Of a stretch of 29,126 nt of DNA, positions 7,139 through 15,742 are shown in pieces. Origin of the DNA: JACIWB01 sp038818725 (GTDB lineage: Archaea; Thermoplasmatota; E2; UBA202; JdFR-43). A program made the translations under genes and the position numbers. The DNA lies in NCBI GenBank assembly GCA_038818725.1, contig JAWAYL010000012.1:1-29126 (forward strand). Direction: 5' to 3'. A model generated the notes under the pieces. The model was not told the DNA's origin. It searched no databases and worked only from the letters and a program-made list of their open reading frames with translations. The stretch's first letter is position 1. Every line of letters starts with the position of its first letter.

Positions 7139-8748
7139 TTTAAACCGAGTTTTTCTTTTGCTATCTCTTTAAGCTTGAATTTTTGTATTTTGCCACTTGC
7201 TGTCATCGGCCATTCATTTATAAAGAAAATATATTTTGGAACTTTATATCTTGCAATATTTTTCCTGCAAAATTCTTTTATTTCTTCTTCACTTGCACTC
7301 ATTCCATCTTTAAGCTGTATAAATGCTGCAACTTCCTCGCCATACTCGCTATGAGGCACACCAACAACCGCAACTTCCTTTATTTTTTCATGCTTATAAA
7401 GAAATTCCTCTATTTCGCGAGGATATACATTTTCTCCTCCCCTTATAATCATGTCATCAACTCTACCAAGAATATATACATAGCCTTCATTATCAATCAT
7501 TGCAAGATCCTTTGTATATAGCCATCCATTCCTTATTGTTTTTGCTGTTGCTTCTGGCATCTTATAATAACCTTTCATTACTCCATAACCTCTTGCTATA
7601 AGCTCTCCTGGTGTATTAGGTGGAAGCTCTTTGCTTGTATCTGGCTCAACCACCTTTACTTCAACAAATGGCAGTGGTTTTCCAACACTTCCAACTCTTT
7701 TATCAAAAGGATCATCCCTTTTTGTTTGAGTAAGAACAGGAGAGGTTTCAGTCAAGCCATAGCATATTGTAATTTCTTTTGCATGCATTTCTTCCATCAC
7801 TCTTTTCATGAGCTCAGATGGGCAGGGGGCGCCCGCCATTATTCCTGTTCTAAGAGAGGAAGTATCATACTTATCAAAATCTGGGTGATTTAGCTCTCTT
7901 ACAAACATTGTTGGAACACCTTGCAATGCAGTGCATTTTTCCTTATCTACTGTTTTTAAAACTTTTTCTGCATCAAAAAATTCTATAGGAACCATTGTTG
8001 CTCCATGAACAACGCAATTAAGAGTTGAAATAACGCATCCAAAACAGTGGAAAAATGGGACTGGAATGCATAACCTGTCTTTATTGCTTAAATCAAGATT
8101 TTTACCAACCCAATAGGCGTTGTTAACTATATTGTAATGGGTAAGCATAACTCCTTTTGGAAAACCTGTTGTGCCGGATGTATATTGCATATTTACAACA
8201 TCATGTGGGCTAACTATTTTTTCTCTTTCCTTTAGCTCTTCCTCACTTACTTCTTTACTCATGCCCAAAATATCTTCAAAATTTAGCAAGCCATCATAAC
8301 TTTCCTTTCCAATAAATATTGCTTTTTCAAAGAAAGGAAAATTGCTTGATTTCTCTCCCTTTTTAATTTCTGGCATTATAGTATAGAGAGTATCAACATA
8401 GCTCACATCCTTGAATTTATCAATAAGGAAAAGATATTTACTATCAGATTGGCGAAGCAAATATTCAAGCTCCCTTGCTTTATAATATATATTTACAGTT
8501 ACAAGAACCGCTCCTACTTTTGCTGTTGCAAATTGCAAGATTACCCACTCAGGCACATTCGTAGCCCAAACCGCTACATGATCCTGATTTTTAACTCCTA
8601 AAGCAATTAAACCACGAGCAACTTTATCAACTATCTCCTTGAATTCTTTATATCTATACCTTACCCCCTCTAAATAAACAAGTGCATCAGTATTTGGATA
8701 TTTTTTCGCAGTTTCATCCAAAACTTGACCAAGTGTTTTTTCTATCAT
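7135..8748 (-). CDS. Acyl-CoA synthetase (AMP-forming), fatty-acid type
   Basis: Activates a carboxylic acid to an acyl-adenylate and then to an acyl-CoA thioester. The 537-residue protein has the ANL-family P-loop YTSGTTGFPKGV (189-200), the GLTETSP motif (331-337), the hinge region GWLYTKDLAMIDNEGYVYI with GRVDD (about 408-432), GENVYPREIEEFL (438-450), and the catalytic lysine in TASGKIQKFKL near the C-terminus. The pattern resembles medium or long-chain fatty acyl-CoA ligases rather than acetyl-CoA synthetase. It is first in a unit with the phosphoesterase and RNase J. In an archaeon it suggests fatty-acid or aromatic-acid use; chain length is not predictable. Confidence 0.9.
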   Translation of the reverse strand: MIEKTLGQVLDETAKKYPNTDALVYLEGVRYRYKEFKEIVDKVARGLIALGVKNQDHVAVWATNVPEWVILQFATAKVGAVLVTVNIYYKARELEYLLRQSDSKYLFLIDKFKDVSYVDTLYTIMPEIKKGEKSSNFPFFEKAIFIGKESYDGLLNFEDILGMSKEVSEEELKEREKIVSPHDVVNMQYTSGTTGFPKGVMLTHYNIVNNAYWVGKNLDLSNKDRLCIPVPFFHCFGCVISTLNCVVHGATMVPIEFFDAEKVLKTVDKEKCTALQGVPTMFVRELNHPDFDKYDTSSLRTGIMAGAPCPSELMKRVMEEMHAKEITICYGLTETSPVLTQTKRDDPFDKRVGSVGKPLPFVEVKVVEPDTSKELPPNTPGELIARGYGVMKGYYKMPEATAKTIRNGWLYTKDLAMIDNEGYVYILGRVDDMIIRGGENVYPREIEEFLYKHEKIKEVAVVGVPHSEYGEEVAAFIQLKDGMSASEEEIKEFCRKNIARYKVPKYIFFINEWPMTASGKIQKFKLKEIAKEKLGLK

Positions 8749-8760
8749 GGGAATGAATAT

Positions 8761-8776
8761 GTTTTAAATTCATAAA
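8761..8776 (-). promoter_or_regulatory. TATA-like region for the acyl-CoA synthetase unit
   Basis: The minus strand reads TTTATGAATTTAAAAC, centred 20-25 bases before the ATG at 8748. It lies in the only gap between the end of cmk and this unit, so the three genes probably have their own promoter apart from the ribosomal operon. Confidence 0.4.
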
Positions 8777-8805
8777 CTTTTTTGAGACGATGAAATTGCT
8801 CAACA

Positions 8806-9333
8806 TTATATTTTTTCCATAATCTTCTTCAAAACTTCTTCTGGAGGAATTGAAGTAGTATCTATTACAATATCATATATTGATTTGTCGTTTAGATCTA
8901 TTCCATAAAATTTTTTATATCTTCTTGCCTCACTTTCTTCTCTTTCTTTTGTCTCCTTTCTTTTTTCAGCAATCTCGCCATCTTCTCTTTCAACAATTCT
9001 TCTTATTCTCTCATTTTCATCGCATTCAAGCCATATCTTTATTGCTGGTATTTTTTTAAGATATGCAATCCATCCAGAAAGGCGACCTTCAACAACAACA
9101 TTTCCTTTCCTTATTATCTCTTCCTGCCTTTTATCAATTTCAACATCAATTTCTGGATGAGTTTCGCTGTATTTTTCAAAATCAAGAAGATGCATACCTT
9201 TTCTATCTGCAATATCTCTATATATCTCGCCAGCATTTACATAAGCCATTCCAGTTTTTTCAGCCAACATTTTTGCTACTGTAGTGGTGCCAGCCCCAGG
9301 AAGCCCGCCAATAGTTATGGTTTTCTTAGCCAT
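8806..9333 (-). CDS. cmk: Cytidylate kinase (archaeal CMK)
   Basis: Phosphorylates CMP (and dCMP) to the diphosphate. The 175-residue protein has an N-terminal P-loop GLPGAGTTT (9-17) and the archaeal CMK signature VNAGEIYRDIADRKGM. VVEGRLSGW supplies the Walker B-like region, and a lid rich in Arg and Glu (residues 108-140) ends in ARRYKKFYGIDLNDKSIYD. Length is typical of the archaeal form, shorter than bacterial Cmk. It is the last gene of the ribosomal/secretion operon, and its start overlaps the end of the DUF106 gene by 19 bases. In many archaea a cbf5 gene follows; here it does not. Confidence 0.95.
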   Translation of the reverse strand: MAKKTITIGGLPGAGTTTVAKMLAEKTGMAYVNAGEIYRDIADRKGMHLLDFEKYSETHPEIDVEIDKRQEEIIRKGNVVVEGRLSGWIAYLKKIPAIKIWLECDENERIRRIVEREDGEIAEKRKETKEREESEARRYKKFYGIDLNDKSIYDIVIDTTSIPPEEVLKKIMEKI

Positions 9334-9917
9334 CTTAGCCTCAAGAGATATTGAATAAACTGAGTGAATGGAATTGAAAAGAGCATGTAGAGCAAAATCC
9401 AGTTAGGGAAAATAAAAGATGATTTGAATAAGCTCGCATGAATTTGCCAAGGGGTATCGAAATAATAATGATTTGTTGAATAAAGAAATTCCCATATCCA
9501 TGTAAATATTGGAACAAAAAGTATTATTGTTAGTGGCATTATTTTAAATTGTTTTGATGTTATATTGCTCTGCTGAAGCATTATCTCTTTTTGCATACCT
9601 TGCAGTTTTTTTATCATATATTTATTCTGACTTTTCAATGCTTCTCTATATTTTTTCTGAAATTCGCTCACTTTTTCCTGCATTTTAGCCATCTCAATCC
9701 AATCTGTTGTAAAATGTCTTAATAATGCTGAAATTATAATAACAAGCGAGCCAGCTATGAAAACAGTTAGCAAAGGATAATTTCCATTAAATCCAATAAT
9801 TGGATAAAGAATATAATTTACAACGCTTGCAATAGCATTCCTTATAACAGGATCAAAAATCATTAAAAAAGCAACCATTAAAAGAAAGAAAAAGAGAAAG
9901 GACGATTGCTTTGCCAT
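9315..9917 (-). CDS. DUF106 membrane protein, archaeal Oxa1/EMC3-like insertase
   Basis: Member of the archaeal DUF106 group, which belongs to the Oxa1 superfamily (YidC, EMC3, TMCO1, Get1) that helps insert membrane proteins. In 200 residues there are hydrophobic spans at about 7-23, 48-67, 126-146 and 172-192. Between the second and third is a charged cytosolic coiled-coil hairpin (about 73-118, MAKMQEKVSEFQKKYREALK and on). This span-coiled coil-span plan is characteristic. It sits between adk and cmk in the secY operon, the conserved archaeal position, which supports a role with the SecY translocon. The adjacent adk and DUF106 reading frames share one base, suggesting translational coupling. 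Confidence 0.9.
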   Translation of the reverse strand: MAKQSSFLFFFLLMVAFLMIFDPVIRNAIASVVNYILYPIIGFNGNYPLLTVFIAGSLVIIISALLRHFTTDWIEMAKMQEKVSEFQKKYREALKSQNKYMIKKLQGMQKEIMLQQSNITSKQFKIMPLTIILFVPIFTWIWEFLYSTNHYYFDTPWQIHASLFKSSFIFPNWILLYMLFSIPFTQFIQYLLRLRWLRKP

Positions 9918-10453
9918 TAAAACACCTTCATTATTTCTTCAGCACAATCCTTTGCTCTTCCTTCCTCATTTTTTATTATTTTTACATTTGCATTTACAAG
10001 CGTTGCATATGCAATCGCTGCCATCCTATTTATATTTTGATGCATTTCAATTTCTTCTAAACTTTCTTTATCCCTTTCCCTTATATCTTTATCCTTATTT
10101 CTTCTTTTTTCAATTTCTCTTGCATCTGCTTCTATTAAAATTATAAAATCCGGCTTTATTATAGAAATTATTTCATATGGCAAGCCAGGCATATAGCCAT
10201 CTCTTGTCTTTATTGTGCAATGGGTATCGATTATAACATTTTTCTTTTTGGAAATAAATTTTGCCGCTTCTTTCTGCAATTTTCTCTGCTCATCAATGGG
10301 CAATTTTCTTATTTCATCTCTATCATTTACAAGATTTTTTTTCTTTGCGATGCTAAACATTACATCTCCATAATTTATTATCTCTATCCCTTTTACTTCT
10401 TTTAGCACTGTTGTTTTGCCCGCTCCAGGTATGCCAGCAACAACTACTTTCAT
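9917..10453 (-). CDS. adkA: Adenylate kinase, archaeal type
   Basis: Interconverts ATP, ADP and AMP. The 178 residues start with VVVAGIPGAGKTTV (P-loop 7-15), then an INYGDVMFSIAKKK nucleotide-binding region and DTHCTIKTRDGYMPGLP, a stretch specific to archaeal trimeric adenylate kinases. It lacks the large lid of the bacterial enzyme. The start overlaps the secY stop as ATGA, with a GGAG motif just upstream inside the secY tail. The secY-adk-DUF106-cmk order is conserved in Archaea. Confidence 0.95.
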   Translation of the reverse strand: MKVVVAGIPGAGKTTVLKEVKGIEIINYGDVMFSIAKKKNLVNDRDEIRKLPIDEQRKLQKEAAKFISKKKNVIIDTHCTIKTRDGYMPGLPYEIISIIKPDFIILIEADAREIEKRRNKDKDIRERDKESLEEIEMHQNINRMAAIAYATLVNANVKIIKNEEGRAKDCAEEIMKVF

Positions 10454-11976
10454 TCCTCCACTCCTAAGAATTTTCTCAATACCGGGTGCATTTCCATTGC
10501 CTGCTCTCTTGCTATATCTTCATATAGCCTTATCACAATACCAACTGTAAGCAAAACACCAGTTCCAGATGTATTTCCAACAGTCCCAATCATATCTGCA
10601 AATATTGCAAGCAACCCAACTAGTAAGGAGCTTAAAATTGTAAGAGCTGGAATATACCTTTCAAGAACTTTCTTAAGCACCCTTGGGTCGCGCCTGAAGC
10701 CAGGAATCTGCATGCCGGAACTCTCTATCTGCCTTGCTACTGCTTCTGGTCCCATATTTGTTGTCTCTATCCAGAATTTTCCAAAGAAAACACATCCTAA
10801 AAGAAAAACTGCTGAAAATATTATAAGGCGCAATATCATCTGCCATGGTTCATGACCTTGCAAGTATGCTGCATATCTTCTATCTATCAATGGTAAAAAC
10901 CATGAATATAGCCCATTTGGAGCAGTTAAATACCATATTCCTCCAGCTGTTGGATGGGTTGAGCCTGCTTCATATTGGCCTATCCACCATGCTCCTCCTA
11001 TAAATGGTATCTTACTCCTCCATAAGAGCATTCCAAACATGTTTATATTTGCAAGCAAAGCCGCCATAAGGATTACTGGAATATTTGATGCATACATTAA
11101 GCGAAGAGGATATCTACCTCTTGCTCCTCTTACACTTTCATGAGCTAAAGGCAACTCAACACTTGATGACTCAGCATATACAACAAAAACAAATATTATG
11201 GCAGTGCCAATGAGTGCTATCAATGGGTTTGGAGGAGATATAAATATCTGCTCAAAGCCTCCACCTACAAGCTCACCTAGCGACATCTTGCTTGTGAGAT
11301 AAATTGTTTTTGGAATTGTTCCAGCTGGAGGGTTACTACTACTTAATTCTTCGCCTGCATTTGCTGGAAGCCAGCTGAATAGGCCAGTGACTATAGCCGT
11401 AGAAACGCCAGCTGCTATGAAAAGTGAAACGCCCGAGCCAATTCCCCATTTGGAAATTAGCTCATCCATCCAGAAAACAAGCATTGCTCCAACAAATAAT
11501 TGTAGCACTATTATACTTCTCGCCCAAAAAGAACCAACTTTACTGATTAGTGAAGTGCTAGGACTTAAATAGCCAAATACCTGTGGAATTGCTTCAACAA
11601 ATATCATTATTACAATCAAAACTTTCTGAAAACCTTGATAAAATGCTCTATCGTCCTCATCTTCAAGATTTAAATTTATTATTTTTGCTCCAACAAAAAG
11701 TTGGAGTATAATAGATGCAGTGACAATTGGTCCTATTCCAAGATGAACAATACTCCCGCTTTCTCCAGCAATTACAAATCTAAAACCAGCAAACAAATCA
11801 GTGCTTTTTGGATCAAGCCCGTATATCATTGTTTGGGAAAGAATATAATATAAAATTAAGCAGATTAATGTCCATAACAATTTTGTTCTGAAAGGAACAT
11901 GACCTTTTGGCTTTTTAATTGCAGGCCATCTATCGACGAGTGGTTTGAATACATATAACCTGCTTTTCTCAGCCAT
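10450..11976 (-). CDS. secY: Protein translocase subunit SecY
   Basis: Pore subunit of the SecYEG (Sec61-alpha) translocon. It has 508 residues with about ten hydrophobic spans. Recognisable parts are the N-terminal FRTKLLWTLICLILYYILSQ span, a plug-like stretch around GSIVHLGIGPIVTASIILQL, GIGSGVSLFIAAG, RGRYPLRLMYASNIPVIL in the cytosolic loop that contacts ribosomes, and GMQIPGFRRDPRVLKKVLERY before spans 9 and 10. It is longer than many archaeal SecY proteins because of an external loop between the NIPVIL span and the next one (about residues 305-380), rich in Trp, Tyr and Gly. It follows uL15 by two bases and is coupled to adk. Confidence 0.97.
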   Translation of the reverse strand: MAEKSRLYVFKPLVDRWPAIKKPKGHVPFRTKLLWTLICLILYYILSQTMIYGLDPKSTDLFAGFRFVIAGESGSIVHLGIGPIVTASIILQLFVGAKIINLNLEDEDDRAFYQGFQKVLIVIMIFVEAIPQVFGYLSPSTSLISKVGSFWARSIIVLQLFVGAMLVFWMDELISKWGIGSGVSLFIAAGVSTAIVTGLFSWLPANAGEELSSSNPPAGTIPKTIYLTSKMSLGELVGGGFEQIFISPPNPLIALIGTAIIFVFVVYAESSSVELPLAHESVRGARGRYPLRLMYASNIPVILMAALLANINMFGMLLWRSKIPFIGGAWWIGQYEAGSTHPTAGGIWYLTAPNGLYSWFLPLIDRRYAAYLQGHEPWQMILRLIIFSAVFLLGCVFFGKFWIETTNMGPEAVARQIESSGMQIPGFRRDPRVLKKVLERYIPALTILSSLLVGLLAIFADMIGTVGNTSGTGVLLTVGIVIRLYEDIAREQAMEMHPVLRKFLGVEE

Positions 11977-11977
11977 T

Positions 11978-12337
11978 TTATCCCATTATAACTTTTCCTC
12001 CAGCCTCTTCTATCTTCTTAATTGCTTTCTCGCTTGCTTTCTCAACTATTACTCTAACTGGCTTATTTATGTAACCAGCACCGAGCAATTTATTGATACC
12101 CATCTCTTTTAAATTTATTTCTTCCTTATTAATTTTTTCAAGCTCACCTACATTTATTGTTTTTACCTCTCTTTCCAAGCCATGCCTTATAAAACCTCTT
12201 CTACCCCACCCAAGTTTAACTCCTTTATGCTTTCCCGCCCTTCCAACCCCTCCTCTTGATCCTTTGCCCCTATGCTTTTTCTTTCCTCCGTAGCCATGCG
12301 TATGCGAACCTCGCATTTTTTTAGTTACTTTCCTCAT
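11978..12337 (-). CDS. rplO: Large ribosomal subunit protein uL15
   Basis: The 119-residue protein opens with the very basic Gly/His/Lys-rich extension MRGSHTHGYGGKKKHRGKGS, followed by GGVGRAGKHKG. The globular part contains INVGELEKI and the final ARKAEQ-like helical segment with GGKVI, the usual uL15 layout. Archaeal uL15 is 140-150 residues in many species, so this one is compact. The start codon overlaps the end of uL30, and a GGAGG motif precedes it. Confidence 0.94.
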   Translation of the reverse strand: MRKVTKKMRGSHTHGYGGKKKHRGKGSRGGVGRAGKHKGVKLGWGRRGFIRHGLEREVKTINVGELEKINKEEINLKEMGINKLLGAGYINKPVRVIVEKASEKAIKKIEEAGGKVIMG

Positions 12338-12732
12338 ATCATCCTCCTTATTAGCTCATTTATTGCATTTCCTCTATAGCCGGATGATCCACCTTCAGAA
12401 TAACTTTTCTTAATGCTTTCATAACCTTTCCTTGGAGGATGCAATCTTATACATGGATCAACTATATTTTTTAATTTCTCCCCTTTTTTTAATTTTTCTA
12501 TTGCAAGGTTAGCATCTACCTTGCATCTTTTTTCAAGGAGCAATTTCAGTGTTTCTTCATCAATTTCTCCCCAAGTAACATAATCCTTAACTTTTTGGAG
12601 CATTCCTCTATAACTTGGATTATCATTTATTATTGTGCAACTGTTTGTGCGATGCAAATTGAGCATCTTTAAAGTATCTCTCACTTCTTTGCTTGCTCCT
12701 ATTGTGCTTTTTATTCTGACGACCGCGATCAT
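12334..12732 (-). CDS. rpmD: Large ribosomal subunit protein uL30
   Basis: The 132 residues match the long archaeal uL30 form: N-terminal IAVVRIKSTIGASKEVRDTL and LNLHRTN, then a MLQKVKDYVTWGEID region, and the C-terminal extension FRLHPPRKG-like IRLHPPRKGYESIKKSYSEG. Bacterial uL30 is about half this length. Its ATG overlaps the uS5 stop (ATGA), and its stop overlaps the uL15 start, so it is tightly coupled on both sides. Confidence 0.94.
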   Translation of the reverse strand: MIAVVRIKSTIGASKEVRDTLKMLNLHRTNSCTIINDNPSYRGMLQKVKDYVTWGEIDEETLKLLLEKRCKVDANLAIEKLKKGEKLKNIVDPCIRLHPPRKGYESIKKSYSEGGSSGYRGNAINELIRRMI

Positions 12733-13379
12733 TTTGAACCCACCATTCCAGATACAATATTCAATTTCTTCTTTTTCTCTTCAGGTATCTTATAAAGGGT
12801 TGTATTTCGCAAAGCATCAAAAACCGCCTTTCCATAATTTATTGTTGTTTTTGTGTGCCCTTTTGCAAATCCCCATGCATCCTGCACACCAGCTAGCCTC
12901 AAAACAATCTTGGCAACATTTCCAACCGCCAGCCCAACGCCACGTGGCGCGGGCTTGAGCAAAACCCTCACGGAACCAGATTTTCCCTCTACTGCAAAAG
13001 GTAATGTATGAGGCATACCGCATCCACATTCCCATGAGCCACATCCTCTATTTATCTCTATTATATTCAATTTTGCATTCTCCACCGCCTTCCTTATTGC
13101 CATTCCAACTTCCCTATCCTTTGCCTGTCCTACACCAACAAATCCGTCTTTATTTCCAACAGCAACAGTAACTCTGAATTTTGTTCTTCTGCCAGAATCA
13201 GTCATTCTCTGAACCATGTTTACTTCAATTACTTCATCCTCCATTTCCGGAAGCAGAAGATCAACAATTTCTACTTCTCTTAGAGGTAATCCACTTTTTA
13301 ATGCTTTGCTCATTGATGTTATTTCTCCGCTTGCAACAAGCTTACCCAATTTTGTTTTTGGAGTCCATCCATCAGGCAT
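12729..13379 (-). CDS. rpsE: Small ribosomal subunit protein uS5
   Basis: Component of the 30S decoding region. The 216-residue product has the archaeal N-terminal W-T-P-K-T-K-L-G-K-L-V motif and GRRTKFRVTVAVGNKDGFVG at the start of the double-stranded RNA-binding domain. RGCGSWECGCGMPHTLPF is a Cys-containing archaeal and eukaryotic segment. The C-terminal domain contains APRGVGLAVGNVAKIVLRLA and AWGFAKGHTKTTINY. The reading frame overlaps the end of uL18 by eight bases. Confidence 0.97.
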   Translation of the reverse strand: MPDGWTPKTKLGKLVASGEITSMSKALKSGLPLREVEIVDLLLPEMEDEVIEVNMVQRMTDSGRRTKFRVTVAVGNKDGFVGVGQAKDREVGMAIRKAVENAKLNIIEINRGCGSWECGCGMPHTLPFAVEGKSGSVRVLLKPAPRGVGLAVGNVAKIVLRLAGVQDAWGFAKGHTKTTINYGKAVFDALRNTTLYKIPEEKKKKLNIVSGMVGSK

Positions 13380-13860
13380 ATTCTTCCTCTATCTTTTTCT
13401 TTATTTCCTTTACAATTTCAACCATTTTTTCATCTATATGCTTACCATAAATTCTATCCTCACTTGGAAGTATTTCCTCACTATGAGGAATTTCCACTCC
13501 TGCATCTAAAAGACCTTTCAAGGCAGAAAATACATTCCCTCCCTTCGAAGGATATTGCAATCCTATATCAAGGACGCCTTCTTTTATACCTTTATTTATT
13601 GCCCTTCTGCCCGCCATAATGCCTGTTAGGTATGCTGCAGGCGCATTGGAAAAGCTATGATTCCAGCCATATTTTTTTAACTCGCTTCCTAAAGCAGAAA
13701 CAACTATTTTATCTCCTTTTTCATCATATAATGCAACCTGTACCCTTATATTTTTATTTGATTTTCTTACTATTATTCTCGGCTTTTCAGATTTAAGTAA
13801 AGCGAGTCTTTTCCTGTAATTTGTTTTTCCCTCTCTCTTCCTTCTGAATATAGCCTTCAT
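13372..13860 (-). CDS. rplR: Large ribosomal subunit protein uL18
   Basis: 5S rRNA-binding protein of 162 residues. It opens with FRRKREGKTNYRKRLALLKS, the archaeal and eukaryotic uL18 start, followed by RIIVRKSNKNIRVQV. A GWNHSFSNAPAAYLTG segment and LDIGLQYPSKGGNVFSALKG follow in the conserved order. The stop overlaps the uS5 start, and the ATG follows the eL19 stop after one base. It is shorter than some archaeal forms only in the C-terminal tail. Confidence 0.96.
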   Translation of the reverse strand: MKAIFRRKREGKTNYRKRLALLKSEKPRIIVRKSNKNIRVQVALYDEKGDKIVVSALGSELKKYGWNHSFSNAPAAYLTGIMAGRRAINKGIKEGVLDIGLQYPSKGGNVFSALKGLLDAGVEIPHSEEILPSEDRIYGKHIDEKMVEIVKEIKKKIEEEYA

Positions 13861-13861
13861 T

Positions 13862-14311
13862 TTATTCCACCTTTATTCCTTCCATCTGAAGATGCAATTT
13901 TAGATGAGCCTTATTCTTGAATTGTCCTCCTTTAGCCCTTCTATAATAAAGACGATATGTTTTCTCATTTATTATACCCTTATCTCTAAGCTCTCTTAAA
14001 TAAGCTCTTATTGGTCTTATTGTTTTTATCCACCTCTCCTTTGATGAAAGTCTTGCTCCCGCCTTTCCTTTCCTTGAACCATGCCCTTTTCTTCTTCCTT
14101 TCTTTTTTTGCAAAATTCTTTTTCTTGTCCTTCCTCGCGAGATTCCTTTTTCCATTTTCTTTTTTATTAGCCCCATATTGATGAGATTTTCTATATCTCT
14201 TCTCGTGACTGCTTTTTTTATCTCCTCAATTTTTTCAGGATCCATCCATACCCTATTTTCACCGCATTTGAGCAAATCCGCAGCTATTCTACGCTGATAT
14301 CTTAAATTCAT
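13862..14311 (-). CDS. rpl19e: Large ribosomal subunit protein eL19
   Basis: Archaeal and eukaryotic-specific 50S protein, 149 residues. It begins LRYQRRIAADLLKCGENRVW, has the DPEKIEEIKKAVTRRDIENL helix and the SRGRTRKRILQKKKGRRKGH basic stretch, and ends with RLYYRRAKGGQFKNKAHLKL. These match eL19 end to end. It sits between eL32 and uL18 as in other archaea, with one-base spacers. Confidence 0.96.
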   Translation of the reverse strand: MNLRYQRRIAADLLKCGENRVWMDPEKIEEIKKAVTRRDIENLINMGLIKKKMEKGISRGRTRKRILQKKKGRRKGHGSRKGKAGARLSSKERWIKTIRPIRAYLRELRDKGIINEKTYRLYYRRAKGGQFKNKAHLKLHLQMEGIKVE

Positions 14312-14312
14312 A

Positions 14313-14729
14313 TTAGCACCTATTAAGAACTCTTATCCCAAGTTCATCTGCTTTTGCAATAATTTCCTGCCTCTTCTTTCTTCCAACAGTATGAGCTATT
14401 CTTATTGCCTCCTTTTCCGCATCTATACCTTCCATATCCTTTAAACTGTAAACAAGTCTTTCTTTAAAGCCAGATGGGTGCAAACCCTTAACTTTTTTTG
14501 GAGAAGAATAACCAATTCTTGGTAATGGCGGACGATAATGATAATGCTTTTTCTGTTTCGAATGCACTCCTCTAGGGCGGCGCCATACATCGCGCAGCCT
14601 TTTAACCTGCCATAGCTGTTGGCGAATGAAACGCGGCTTGTTTTTTCTTTTTTCCATTAAGAGTTTTATCTCCTCATCAATTGATGCTTTTTTCTTTCTT
14701 GGTTTTTTAACTATTTTTATCTCCTCCAT
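14313..14729 (-). CDS. rpl32e: Large ribosomal subunit protein eL32
   Basis: Archaeal and eukaryotic-specific 50S protein, 138 residues. The core FIRQQLWQVKRLRDVWRRPR with GVHSKQKKH, IGYSSPKKVKGLHPSGFKE and the C-terminal AIRIAHTVGRKKRQEI with KADELGIRVLN identify it. There is a Lys-rich N-terminal extension of about 35 residues. It sits in the conserved uL6-eL32-eL19 order, with a one-base gap from uL6. Confidence 0.96.
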   Translation of the reverse strand: MEEIKIVKKPRKKKASIDEEIKLLMEKRKNKPRFIRQQLWQVKRLRDVWRRPRGVHSKQKKHYHYRPPLPRIGYSSPKKVKGLHPSGFKERLVYSLKDMEGIDAEKEAIRIAHTVGRKKRQEIIAKADELGIRVLNRC

Positions 14730-14730
14730 A

Positions 14731-15261
14731 TTATCCCTTCTTAACTATATAAATTCCGTCCTGAAAAACCCTTACATCTCTGTCCTTTATTTTTGTTGCT
14801 GCCTCAATATTTGCAGCTGTTTGGCCTACTTCCTCAATATTTGCTCCTTCAAGCGTGATTTCATCGCCCTTAACACTAACTTTTACATTCCCAAATATTT
14901 TTGTTTTTCTAGGAAATTTTTCTCCCAAGAAATTCTCTATAATCACTTCGTTGTCCTTCACACTAACTTTTATAGGGAAATGAGAATAAACAATTTTCAT
15001 CTTATAAATAAATCCTTCAGTAACCCCCTTAATCATATTCTTTATATGCGCTTCATAGCTTCCAATTATTGCTCTTTCTTTCACCTTTGCCTGCTCACAA
15101 GTAAGCACTATTTTATTATCTTTCTTTTCTACGGAAATTTTTGGATGAGAAAATATTCTTTCAATTTTGCCTTTAGCGCCTTCTACAATTACTTTTCCTT
15201 CTCTCACATCGATCTTCACACCATCTGGAATCTCTATTTCTTTTTTAATGCTCTGTATCAT
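14731..15261 (-). CDS. rplF: Large ribosomal subunit protein uL6
   Basis: The 176-residue protein has the two similar beta-rich halves of uL6. The first has IEIPDGVKIDVREGKVIVEG with AKGKIERIF, and the second has IENFLGEKFPRKTKIFGNVK, with GANIEEVGQTAANIEAATKI near the C-terminus, the usual rRNA-contacting region. The start is preceded by GGTGG, which lies in the eight-base gap after the uS8 stop. Confidence 0.96.
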   Translation of the reverse strand: MIQSIKKEIEIPDGVKIDVREGKVIVEGAKGKIERIFSHPKISVEKKDNKIVLTCEQAKVKERAIIGSYEAHIKNMIKGVTEGFIYKMKIVYSHFPIKVSVKDNEVIIENFLGEKFPRKTKIFGNVKVSVKGDEITLEGANIEEVGQTAANIEAATKIKDRDVRVFQDGIYIVKKG

Positions 15262-15269
15262 TTTGCCAC

Positions 15270-15659
15270 CTAATAAACATAAGCAATTAATCTTCCTCCT
15301 ATCCCCTTATTTTTTGCTTCATAATGAGACATTACTCCTTCGCTTGTACTTACAACAATTACTCCAAATCCTTCTGCTGGTAAATATCTTGCCTCCCATT
15401 TCTCAAACTCATCTTTGCTTACTGAATATCTTGGCTTTATAACATTACAATCATTTATATTGCCCTTTGTTTTTACTTTGAACATCCCTCCCTTTCCATT
15501 ATCAATCCATTCAAAAGATTCAATATAATCATTTTCCTGCAATACTTTCAGCACTCTTCCAATCATTTTTGAGGCAGGCTTTATTATACACTCTCTTTTT
15601 CCAACTCTTTCTGCATTTTTTATTGTAGTTAATGCATCTGCAAGTGGATCGTTTAGCAT
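15270..15659 (-). CDS. rpsH: Small ribosomal subunit protein uS8
   Basis: The 129-residue protein starts LNDPLADALTTIKNAERVGK and continues with a CIIKPASKMIGRVLKVLQEN segment. It ends GFGVIVVSTSEGVMSHYEAK with GIGGRLIAYVY, all typical of uS8. It is the first gene of the cluster here. In most archaea it follows uS14 and uL5, which are absent upstream, so the spc-type operon is broken before this gene. A TATA-like box about 25 bases upstream fits leaderless transcription. Confidence 0.97.
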   Translation of the reverse strand: MLNDPLADALTTIKNAERVGKRECIIKPASKMIGRVLKVLQENDYIESFEWIDNGKGGMFKVKTKGNINDCNVIKPRYSVSKDEFEKWEARYLPAEGFGVIVVSTSEGVMSHYEAKNKGIGGRLIAYVY

Positions 15660-15680
15660 TTACCCGATATATACCTATGC

Positions 15681-15688
15681 TTATTAAA
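15681..15688 (-). promoter_or_regulatory. TATA-like box for the uS8-to-Cmk operon
   Basis: The minus strand reads TTTAATAA with a purine-rich GAAAGA before it (BRE-like), centred about 25 bases before the uS8 ATG. It would drive about 6.9 kb of ribosomal, secretion and kinase genes. A TATATA nearer the gene (15668-15673) is too close to the start to serve. Confidence 0.55.
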
Positions 15689-15742
15689 TCTTTCGATGTT
15701 TACTTGGCTCTTATGGGAAATAAAATTTGAGTAATTTGTTGC

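Noticed and set aside
14626..15273. 215-codon plus-strand frame opposite eL32 and uL6
   Set aside because: Phe/Tyr/Asn-rich shadow of highly conserved ribosomal genes, with no promoter or family match.
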